From NCBI GenBank assembly GCA_007117775.1, contig SKFX01000144.1:1-7222 (forward strand): DNA of 7,222 bases, written 5' to 3'. The position numbers and the translations under genes were made by a program. A model generated the notes under the pieces. That model was given only the letters and a program-made list of their open reading frames with translations. It was not told the origin of the DNA and made no database searches. Position 1 is the stretch's first letter; each line of letters starts with the position of its first letter. Shown piece by piece: positions 1-5,201 of the stretch. The DNA is from Ilumatobacteraceae bacterium. Lineage in GTDB: Bacteria; Actinomycetota; Acidimicrobiia; Acidimicrobiales; Ilumatobacteraceae.

Positions 1-121
1 GATTATGGGCGTTGGGACCGTACTGCGGTTCGGCCAGCATGGCTCGGACGAGTCGACGCTCGCTCAGCCTGAGGCGCCCATATTGCGTTCCCGCAGCGGC
101 CGGGCTGCGCTCAACAGCCAC
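1..121 (-). CDS. Possible 5' part of an unidentified gene, cut by the left edge
   Basis: On the minus strand the frame read from GTG at 121 stays open to the window edge (about 40 codons). It contains a stretch reading LSERRLVRAMLAEPQYGP, which looks like protein rather than shadow, with mostly G or C in third positions. Two starts are possible. GTG at 121 would overlap the end of the zinc-finger gene by 58 nt. ATG at 40 would leave 23 nt after that gene's stop at 64, the simpler arrangement. No convincing Shine-Dalgarno sequence precedes either. The product is not recognised and too little is present to infer a function. It would be the fourth gene of the leftward run that starts at 2952. 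The open frame could still be chance, since the visible piece is short. Confidence 0.33.
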   Translation of the reverse strand, partial: MAVERSPAAAGTQYGRLRLSERRLVRAMLAEPQYGPNAHN

Positions 122-402
122 TCCAGGAGTTCTCGCAGTTCGCTCGGGTCGGGATCTTCGCTGAGATCATGTTCGATGTCGGCCACCGCACAGCTCAAGA
201 CATAGAGATCGTCATGCAGTCGATCGAGTTCCCCGCGTGCGATCACCAGTTCGCCCTCGCTGAGCTCGAGTTCGTCGGCGCGCTGGCGTGCAACCCAGTC
301 CCACTGACGACATCGCTGTGAACAGAACTGGCGTGGGCGACCGCGACCGTGACTGGGCTCCAATGCTGCCCGACACCACCGACATCGCCGCATTTCTGTC
401 AT
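64..402 (-). CDS. Small CxxC...CxxxC zinc-finger protein with coiled-coil tail
   Basis: A 112-aa protein with no assigned function. Residues 7-31 carry four cysteines as C7-x2-C10 ... C27-x3-C31, with a basic linker rich in Gly, Arg and Pro and the signature FCSQRCRQ. This is the layout of a small zinc-binding module I recall from many actinobacterial hypothetical proteins. Residues about 42-107 are rich in Glu, Asp, Leu and Arg and should form one or two amphipathic helices, probably a coiled coil. A reasonable inference is a zinc-stabilised protein-, DNA- or RNA-binding adaptor; the partner is unknown. ATG at 402 is preferred because a TATATT box ends 6 nt before it, which would make a leaderless mRNA, and no Shine-Dalgarno is visible. 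ATG at 420 would add six residues. The gene lies 55 nt after the prfC stop on the same strand. Confidence 0.72.
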   Translation of the reverse strand: MTEMRRCRWCRAALEPSHGRGRPRQFCSQRCRQWDWVARQRADELELSEGELVIARGELDRLHDDLYVLSCAVADIEHDLSEDPDPSELRELLEWLLSAARPLRERNMGASG

Positions 403-408
403 GACGAA

Positions 409-414
409 AATATA
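409..414 (-). promoter_or_regulatory. Candidate -10 box for a leaderless zinc-finger gene
   Basis: Read on the minus strand, TATATT occupies 414-409, followed by six bases and then ATG at 402. A box at that distance would start transcription at or beside the start codon. The closest -35-like sequence, TTGAAC at 441-436, is 21 nt upstream. That is longer than the usual 16-19, so the -35 is doubtful. The gene may instead, or also, be read through from prfC. Confidence 0.4.
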
Positions 415-457
415 GGCCATGGCCTTGGTGCGGGCGTTCAACGCTGATTCGGCGGGT

Positions 458-2044
458 CTAGGCCACGATGGGCTCGAGCAGCAACTCGGGTTCGTCATCG
501 AGGAGCCTGGCCAGGCGGTAACGGCTCTCAAAGAGCGCCACCACCACTCCATCGCTGCGCTCCATGATCCGGATGCCGCCGATTGCCCGCAGACGCGGCG
601 CTGACTCGTGGTCGGTGCGTCGGGCTGCCTCATAGCCAGCCGACAGGATCTCCACGGGAGCGTTGAACTCGGTGGCGAGTCGATCCGCGAACACGTCGAA
701 CTGCAGCTGGCCCACGGCGGCCAGCAAGGGTGCGCTGTCGCCGGTGTCAGGATCGCGCAGCACCTGGACCACGCCCTCCTCGTCGAGTTGGTGCAGGCCA
801 CGACGGAACTGTTTGGTCGTCGAGGTGTCGACTGGGCGCACCGACGCGAACACCTCGGGAGCGAACCGCGGGATGCGGGCGAATTCGACGGCAGTCTTGG
901 CCCACAGCGTGTCGCCGATGCGCAGATCGGTGGCGTTCACGAGCCCGACGATGTCGCCGGCCACGGCTCGCTCCACGGTGGAGCGCTCGGCGCCGAAGAC
1001 CGTCGACGCGTACTTCGTCGCGAATGGCTTGGAGGTGCGCTGATTGGTCAGCACCATTCCGCGCTCGAACATCCCCGAACACACTCGCACGAACGCGATG
1101 CGGTCACGGTGGGCGCGATCCATATTGGCTTGGACTTTGAACACATACGCCGAGCAGTCGGTGTCGAGGTCTCGGGGCTGGTCGTGAACGTCGAGTCGTG
1201 CCGCAGGTGCTGGAGCGAGTTCGACGACGGCATCGAGCAGGGCGCGCACACCGAAGTTCGTCAGAGCCGAACCGACGAACACCGGTGTGGATTCGCCGGC
1301 GAGGAATGACTCATCGTCGACGTCGGCGCCGATTGCTTCGAGCAGTGCGCATGCGTCGAGTGCCTGCTCCCAGGCCGAGCCCTCCTCCTCGGCGGCACGG
1401 CCAGCGTCGATCAGTTCCTCGGGGGCGATCTGACCGCCCCTCGCCGTTCGGGTGAATCGAGTGAACTCCCCGGTTCTCCGATCGATCACTCCGCGGAAGT
1501 CTCCGGGGATCCCCACCGGCCAGGTCGCCGGTGTCGGGCGGAGTCCGATCTGTTGTTCGATCTCATCGAGCAACTCCAGTGGGTCCCGGCCCGGCCGGTC
1601 GTATTTGTTGAGGAACGTCACCACCGGCAAGTGGCGGGAACGGCAGACCTCGAACAGTTTGAGGGTCTGGGGTTCGATGCCTTTGGCGGTGTCAAGAACC
1701 ATCACCACTGCGTCGACGGCGGCCAGTACACGATACGTATCTTCTGAGAAGTCTCGGTGGCCGGGGGTGTCGAGCAGGTTGAGGGTGTGGTCCCGGTACT
1801 CGAACTGCAACGCCGTCGAGGTGATCGAGATGCCGCGGCGCTGCTCGAGTTCCATCCAGTCGCTCGTCGCTGCCCGGCGACCGGCGCGAGCACTGACTGC
1901 GCCGGCCTCAACGAGGGCACCCGAGTACAGGAGGAACTTCTCGGTGAGCGTCGTCTTGCCCGCATCGGGGTGGCTGATGATCGCGAACGTTCTCCGCCGC
2001 CTGATCTCTTCGATGATGGGGCGCTCAGCGCTCGACACGACCAA
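458..2044 (-). CDS. prfC: Peptide chain release factor 3 (RF3)
   Basis: RF3 is a cytoplasmic translational GTPase that removes RF1 or RF2 from the ribosome after the peptide is released. At 528 aa it matches the E. coli protein (529 aa). The GTPase motifs are all present and in order: G1 SHPDAGKTT (24-32), G2 RRGISIT (69-75), G3 DTPGH (92-96), G4 NKYD (146-149) and G5 SAL in SALTNFGV (259-266). The SHPDAGKTT form and the NFGV segment separate RF3 from EF-G and LepA. Domains II and III follow from about residue 295 to the end, including GQLQFDVFADRL (445-456). The start is TTG at 2044, 5 nt after the stop of the regulator gene, with AGG just upstream. GTG at 2038 is an alternative two residues further in. 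Translational coupling to the regulator is likely. G4 has Tyr where NKLD is usual; the base-reading Asn, Lys and Asp are kept, so the enzyme should be active. Confidence 0.95.
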   Translation of the reverse strand: MVVSSAERPIIEEIRRRRTFAIISHPDAGKTTLTEKFLLYSGALVEAGAVSARAGRRAATSDWMELEQRRGISITSTALQFEYRDHTLNLLDTPGHRDFSEDTYRVLAAVDAVVMVLDTAKGIEPQTLKLFEVCRSRHLPVVTFLNKYDRPGRDPLELLDEIEQQIGLRPTPATWPVGIPGDFRGVIDRRTGEFTRFTRTARGGQIAPEELIDAGRAAEEEGSAWEQALDACALLEAIGADVDDESFLAGESTPVFVGSALTNFGVRALLDAVVELAPAPAARLDVHDQPRDLDTDCSAYVFKVQANMDRAHRDRIAFVRVCSGMFERGMVLTNQRTSKPFATKYASTVFGAERSTVERAVAGDIVGLVNATDLRIGDTLWAKTAVEFARIPRFAPEVFASVRPVDTSTTKQFRRGLHQLDEEGVVQVLRDPDTGDSAPLLAAVGQLQFDVFADRLATEFNAPVEILSAGYEAARRTDHESAPRLRAIGGIRIMERSDGVVVALFESRYRLARLLDDEPELLLEPIVA

Positions 2045-2049
2045 TGAGC

Positions 2050-2952
2050 CTAGCGTTGCGGCCGCTCGCCGCTCCCGTGCGTCAACAGGTCGCTCGCTGC
2101 CCAGGCCGACTCGATGCGGTCGAGTCGTTCGGTGGCCTCGTCTCGCAGGATGTCAGCCACGCCAGCGGTCAATGCCTGAAGGACCGCCAAGGTCGCGCAG
2201 TGGCTCTCGAACGGGCCCTCGGATTCAGTCTGCACGAAGATACTGACATCGGCTCGCCCGGCCAACGGTGAGAGCGGATGGTCGGTGACGGCGATCACGG
2301 GACCGCTGAAGTGCTTCTCGAGCGCCTCGTGCAGCCAGCGGTCGTAGCGTGCCACGTCCATGGCGACGATGACGTCGGTGTCGTCCGAGGTGGCCAGGAC
2401 GCGCTGCACCTCCACCACCGAGCCATCCACGGCCGAGCAGCCGGGGCGCAGCGATGACAGCTCGTCGATGAACTGCAGCGCGAGGCCCCGCAATCCGTGT
2501 CCGCCGACAGCGAGCACGCATCGGTCGGTGTCGGCGAGCTGCGCGATGGCGCGCTGTATGGTCGCTGGATCGAGTTGATCGAAGGTCCGCTCGATGTTGA
2601 CGCTGTCCACCCGGCCCGGTGGTGCTGTGGCCGTCCCGGTGACGCGAATCCGCGCGGCTGCGGTCTGGAGGCGCCGGGTCATCTCGGTGCGCGCCGCGGC
2701 CTGCAGTTGGGCGTATCCGTCGTAGCCGAGCTTCTGTGATGCCCGCATCACCGTGGCGACGCCGACCCCTGCCTGGGTGGCGAGCTCGGTCACCGTTGCG
2801 AAGGCGGCGAGGTCGGGTGACTGTGCGAGAGTCTCGGCGACGCGTCCCTCAGCCGAGGTCAGATCCGGCCCACGGCGAGCGATCACGGCCACCAGGCCCT
2901 CCCCGACGGCGACGCCTCCATCGACTGCACTGCCTGGAACATCAACACTCAT
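2050..2952 (-). CDS. MurR/RpiR-family transcriptional regulator (HTH + SIS)
   Basis: A 300-aa DNA-binding regulator. The N-terminal HTH_6-type domain covers roughly residues 18-95. Its recognition region reads VTELATQAGVGVATVMR followed by KLGYDGY, the classic RpiR pattern of ELA..AGV..ATV.R..KLG. A SIS domain follows at about 135-275. It includes VLAVGGHGLRG, the DVIVAMD strand and VIAVTDHPLSPLAGRADV. SIS domains of this family bind phosphosugars or related small molecules and control DNA binding. The glycine-rich loop lacks the Ser seen in many phosphosugar-binding SIS domains, so the ligand may differ. ATG at 2952 is chosen because a TAGTGT -10 box ends 7 nt before it; GTG at 2955 would add one residue. 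It is divergent from the dioxygenase and probably regulates it, the usual layout for local regulators, and heads the transcript that carries prfC. The target and ligand are inferred, not shown. Confidence 0.9.
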   Translation of the reverse strand: MSVDVPGSAVDGGVAVGEGLVAVIARRGPDLTSAEGRVAETLAQSPDLAAFATVTELATQAGVGVATVMRASQKLGYDGYAQLQAAARTEMTRRLQTAAARIRVTGTATAPPGRVDSVNIERTFDQLDPATIQRAIAQLADTDRCVLAVGGHGLRGLALQFIDELSSLRPGCSAVDGSVVEVQRVLATSDDTDVIVAMDVARYDRWLHEALEKHFSGPVIAVTDHPLSPLAGRADVSIFVQTESEGPFESHCATLAVLQALTAGVADILRDEATERLDRIESAWAASDLLTHGSGERPQR

Positions 2953-2982
2953 CACTGCTACACTAGCGGAATGAATGTTCCA
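2935..2982. promoter_or_regulatory. Candidate operator: 8-bp inverted repeat around divergent promoter
   Basis: TGGAACAT at 2935-2942 and ATGTTCCA at 2975-2982 are exact reverse complements separated by 32 bp, so the arm centres are 40 bp apart, close to four helical turns. The left arm begins 18 bp before the plus-strand -10 box and overlaps the likely -35 position (TGGAAC, a weak match to TTGACA). The right arm covers codons 2-4 of the dioxygenase gene. Regulators of the RpiR family bind palindromic sites as dimers or tetramers. A pair of arms bracketing the only space between the regulator and its neighbour is therefore a natural binding site. This is inference from position and symmetry only. 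Confidence 0.5.
2959..2965. promoter_or_regulatory. Symmetric -10 box shared by two divergent leaderless genes
   Basis: The seven bases TACACTA contain TACACT on the plus strand (2959-2964) and TAGTGT on the minus strand (2965-2960). Both fit the bacterial -10 pattern TAnnnT. On the plus strand six bases separate the box from the dioxygenase ATG at 2971. On the minus strand seven bases separate it from the regulator ATG at 2952. At these distances transcription would begin at or next to each start codon, so both mRNAs would be leaderless. No Shine-Dalgarno sequence is seen before either gene, which agrees. A recognisable -35 exists only for the plus strand (TGGAAC, 2935-2940, 18-bp spacer). 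Confidence 0.62.
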
Positions 2983-3939
2983 ACGTCGTCTGTCGGGTTC
3001 GAGGCGATTCCCACAATCGGCTGGGACGGGCCGCTCGGCGACCTGCAGTTCGACCCCGCCGAGTTGGTCGATGAGGAATCGGTGGTGAGCATCGCCACCC
3101 GTCTGGCGCTCTCATTGCCGTGTGGCGGCGATCTGCTGGAATTCGCGGCTCGGCCGTCCCCTGCCGCAGCGTTGTTGGTCCGTGGCGTCCCCCTCGGTGA
3201 GATCGGCCCGACACCGGCATACCCCGGGGTGCGTGATGAGCACTGGACGCAGCCTGAGTTGTTGTTGTTGGCCGCTGCTCGACTGCTCGGCCATCCCATC
3301 GGCTATGCCCCTGAGCACGGTGGCCGACTCGTTCAAGACATCGTTCCGGTCAAGGGCTCCGAGACACTCCAGGTGTCCACCTCGTCATCTGGCGATCTGA
3401 TGTTCCACACCGAGACGGCCTTCCACCCTCACCGGCCGCGCCACCTGCTGCTGTTGTGCCTGCGCGGGGATCCCGGTGCTGCCACAACCCTGCTCTCGGT
3501 CACAGACCTCCTCGCTGGCCTCGACGCCCCCACGTTCGAGACGCTGCGCGAACCGCGTTTCGCCACCGCCGTCGACCTCAGCTTCCTCGATGGCCGGCGC
3601 AATGTACACGGTGAACCGCACCCCATTGTCGGAGGTTCAGCACAGGATCCGACACTGCTGTTCGATGCCGACCTGACCGTCGGCCTCGACCCTGGGGCAT
3701 GCCGGGCCAGCGAGGCCGTCCAGGAGCGCATCGAGCACGCCCACCGCTCCCTCGTCCTCGAGGCCGGTGATCTCCTCGTGGTGGACAACGCACGCGCCGT
3801 CCACGGCCGAAGCGCGTATTCGGCGCGCTTTGACGGCACCGATCGTTGGCTGATGCGTGCCTTCACCGTTGCCGACCTCTCGCCGAGCGCCCCCGATCGA
3901 GACGGCCGGATCATCACGACCATCTTCGGCGACGCCTGA
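2971..3939 (+). CDS. Fe(II)/2-oxoglutarate dioxygenase, clavaminate synthase/VioC/AsnO-like
   Basis: A 322-aa soluble oxygenase of the TauD/clavaminate synthase-like fold. It should use O2 and 2-oxoglutarate to hydroxylate its substrate, releasing CO2 and succinate. Iron ligands are H146 and E148 in FHTETAFHPHRPRH and the distal H278 in DNARAVHGRS. The 2-oxoglutarate anchor is R292 in DGTDRWLMR, 14 residues after the distal His. The HxE form of the triad, the HTE.A.HP..P segment and GDLLVVDN..A.HGR..... together match VioC (arginine 3-hydroxylase), AsnO (asparagine 3-hydroxylase) and clavaminate synthase rather than taurine dioxygenase, which has HxD. R296 is where I recall these enzymes binding the substrate carboxylate. 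The likely substrate is therefore a free L-amino acid hydroxylated at C-beta; which one cannot be read from sequence. ATG at 2971 has a -10 box six bases upstream. A beta-hydroxy-amino-acid aldolase gene begins 55 nt downstream. Confidence 0.85.
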   Translation: MNVPTSSVGFEAIPTIGWDGPLGDLQFDPAELVDEESVVSIATRLALSLPCGGDLLEFAARPSPAAALLVRGVPLGEIGPTPAYPGVRDEHWTQPELLLLAAARLLGHPIGYAPEHGGRLVQDIVPVKGSETLQVSTSSSGDLMFHTETAFHPHRPRHLLLLCLRGDPGAATTLLSVTDLLAGLDAPTFETLREPRFATAVDLSFLDGRRNVHGEPHPIVGGSAQDPTLLFDADLTVGLDPGACRASEAVQERIEHAHRSLVLEAGDLLVVDNARAVHGRSAYSARFDGTDRWLMRAFTVADLSPSAPDRDGRIITTIFGDA

Positions 3940-3982
3940 GTCGCTCGCCTTCGCTGTCGTCGTGGGTCAGGCCGGATCGGGA

Positions 3983-3988
3983 CATACT
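3983..3988 (+). promoter_or_regulatory. Candidate -10 box for a leaderless aldolase gene
   Basis: CATACT at 3983-3988 is followed by six bases and GTG at 3995, the same spacing seen before the dioxygenase and zinc-finger genes. No good -35 is visible 16-19 bp upstream. The 55-nt gap after the dioxygenase stop holds no terminator-like hairpin. The aldolase may therefore be expressed both from here and by read-through from the dioxygenase. Confidence 0.35.
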
Positions 3989-3994
3989 GGTGGG

Positions 3995-5062
3995 GTGATC
4001 TCCTCAGACCTACCGGCCCGGCCGCGTGCGTCGTTCGCCAGTGATAATGCCTCTGGGGCTCATCCCCGGGTGATCGAGGCGATCATCGAGGCCAATGCCG
4101 GACACCATCTCGCCTATGGTGATGATCCGTTCACCGAGCGGTGCAGCGCGTTGTTCCGAGAGGTCTTCGACGCACCGGTGTCGACGCTGCTGGCCTTCAA
4201 TGGAACCGGGGCCAATGTCGTGGGTCTGTCGACGGTGCTCGGACCGGGTGAAGCGGTGATCTGCAGCGACTGGGCCCATATCAACGTGGATGAGACCGGT
4301 GCCCCTGAGCGGTTCCTCGGTGCCAAATTGATCGATCTCGCCTGCCCCGACGGCAAGCTCCAGCCCGACCAGATCGATGCCGTTGCGGCGAATCTCGGCA
4401 ATCAACACCACGTTCAGGCCGGTGTGGTGTCGATCACCCAGAGCACCGAGTTGGGCACCCTGTACACCATCGATGAGATCGGGGCGCTCTGCGAGCGCGC
4501 CCACGCTCACTCGATGAGGGTGCACCTCGACGGTGCCCGCCTCGCCAACGCGGTGGCGGCATCGGGAGGCGGCTCGGCGCTGCGCGCCATGACCTTGGAA
4601 GCCGGGGTGGACGTCGTGACCTTCGGCGGGACCAAAAATGGCCTCATGGGGGCCGAGGCGGTGATCATCGCGGATCCCTCCCGGTGGCCGGCAGCCCGAT
4701 ATCTGCGCAAGCAGGCGACGCAACTCCCCTCCAAAATGCGCTTCCTCGCTGCGCAGTTCAACGCTGTGCTCGCCGATGGTCTCTGGCTGGACCTGGCGAT
4801 GCACGCAAATGCCATGGCGGCCGACCTCGGCCGACGTGTCATCGCGTTGCCCGGGGTGCATCTCGATTCGGCTCCAGAGGTCAACAGCGTGTTCGTCCGT
4901 TTGCCTCCTGAGGCCATCGAGCCGCTGCGTCGGTGGACCTTCTTCTGGGACTGGGACACCTCGCGCCATCAGGTCCGATGGATGACCTCATGGGATACGA
5001 CCGCTGAGGATGTCGACACCTTCATCGATGGTGCCGGCGAGATACTTGCACAGTGCAATTGA
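3995..5062 (+). CDS. Low-specificity L-threonine aldolase-type PLP enzyme
   Basis: A 355-aa fold-type I PLP enzyme. The family splits L-threonine and other beta-hydroxy-alpha-amino acids into glycine plus an aldehyde. It matches the Pseudomonas-type low-specificity aldolase (about 346 aa) in order: FASDNASG (14-21), YGDDPFTER (41-49), FNGTGANVVGLS (68-79), the INVDETGAPE segment (97-106), VSITQSTELGT (145-155), HLDGARLANA (177-186), TFGGTKNG (209-216) and a C-terminal SWDTT. K214 is the expected Schiff-base lysine and D179 the residue that pairs with the PLP ring nitrogen. GTG at 3995 is chosen because family homology begins just after it. An upstream in-frame ATG at 3857 lies inside the dioxygenase gene and adds residues with no homology. 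The final TGA lies inside the -35 box of the next promoter. Odd points are DETGAPE where DECGAPE is common and an aromatic patch FFWDWD at 316-321. Given its neighbour, it may act on a hydroxylated amino acid other than threonine. Confidence 0.9.
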   Translation: MISSDLPARPRASFASDNASGAHPRVIEAIIEANAGHHLAYGDDPFTERCSALFREVFDAPVSTLLAFNGTGANVVGLSTVLGPGEAVICSDWAHINVDETGAPERFLGAKLIDLACPDGKLQPDQIDAVAANLGNQHHVQAGVVSITQSTELGTLYTIDEIGALCERAHAHSMRVHLDGARLANAVAASGGGSALRAMTLEAGVDVVTFGGTKNGLMGAEAVIIADPSRWPAARYLRKQATQLPSKMRFLAAQFNAVLADGLWLDLAMHANAMAADLGRRVIALPGVHLDSAPEVNSVFVRLPPEAIEPLRRWTFFWDWDTSRHQVRWMTSWDTTAEDVDTFIDGAGEILAQCN

Positions 5063-5087
5063 CCTGCGGGTCGGTGCGATCTACACT
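5059..5087 (+). promoter_or_regulatory. Strong promoter for the whiB-like / kinase transcript
   Basis: TTGACC at 5059-5064 (five of six bases of TTGACA) is separated by exactly 17 bp from TACACT at 5082-5087. This is the best sigma-70/SigA-type promoter in the window. Transcription should begin around 5093-5095, giving a leader of about 107 nt before the ATG at 5202. The stop codon of the aldolase gene (5060-5062) lies within the -35 box, so transcription across the aldolase gene would run over this promoter. Confidence 0.68.
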
Positions 5088-5090
5088 GCG

Positions 5091-5155
5091 GAGCACTGGG
5101 TACCGCATCAACGGTAGGGAGATCCGCTCGGATCCTCATCGGACACGCAGTGCTC
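5091..5155 (+). promoter_or_regulatory. Foldable leader RNA, possible three-way junction
   Basis: Within the leader of the whiB-like gene, GAGCACTG (5091-5098) and CAGTGCTC (5148-5155) are perfect reverse complements. They enclose two smaller hairpins. The first is TACCG/CGGTA (5101-5105 with 5112-5116, six-base loop). The second is GAGATCC with GGATcCTC (5119-5125 with 5130-5137, one bulged C, loop GCTC). Depending on the exact transcript start, the outer stem keeps 4-8 pairs. Two alternatives are visible. A second TACCG at 5165-5169 can compete for CGGTA. CCTCA (5134-5138) can pair with TGAGG (5189-5193), which leads into the ribosome binding site AGGGGGG (5191-5197). I do not recognise a known riboswitch class, and there is no U-tract, so it is not a rho-independent terminator. 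A regulatory role is inference. Confidence 0.45.
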
Positions 5156-5201
5156 AGCATCAGTTACCGACAATGCCGACGTCGCTCGTGAGGGGGGTTC
5201 G

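Noticed and set aside
403..801. N-terminal extension of the zinc-finger frame to 801
   Set aside because: This part lies antisense-shifted inside prfC in another frame, reads as Ser/Trp/Cys/Arg-rich shadow, and has no family resemblance.
608..1309. 233-aa open frame on the plus strand
   Set aside because: Opposite strand of prfC, whose motifs are complete there; the composition is typical of a shadow in GC-rich DNA.
1452..2246. 264-aa open frame on the plus strand
   Set aside because: It crosses the prfC/regulator junction on the antisense strand and is Arg/Ser-rich with no motif.
3259..3270. Four TTG codons in a row as a slippage tract
   Set aside because: It encodes LLLL in a normal hydrophobic helix of the dioxygenase and the frame is intact; only mildly unusual codon choice.
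3429..3923. 164-aa open frame on the minus strand
   Set aside because: Antisense to the dioxygenase; Ser/Arg-rich and without motif.
3857..3994. Earlier ATG start for the aldolase
   Set aside because: It lies inside the dioxygenase gene and adds 46 residues unlike any aldolase; GTG at 3995 fits the family start and the nearby -10 box.
4010..4969. 319-aa open frame on the minus strand
   Set aside because: Antisense to the aldolase, which has all expected PLP motifs; His/Gly/Arg-rich shadow.
5091..5155. Inverted repeat as a terminator of the aldolase transcript
   Set aside because: No T-run follows, the arms are 49 nt apart, and the repeat lies just after a strong -10 box, so a leader RNA fits better.
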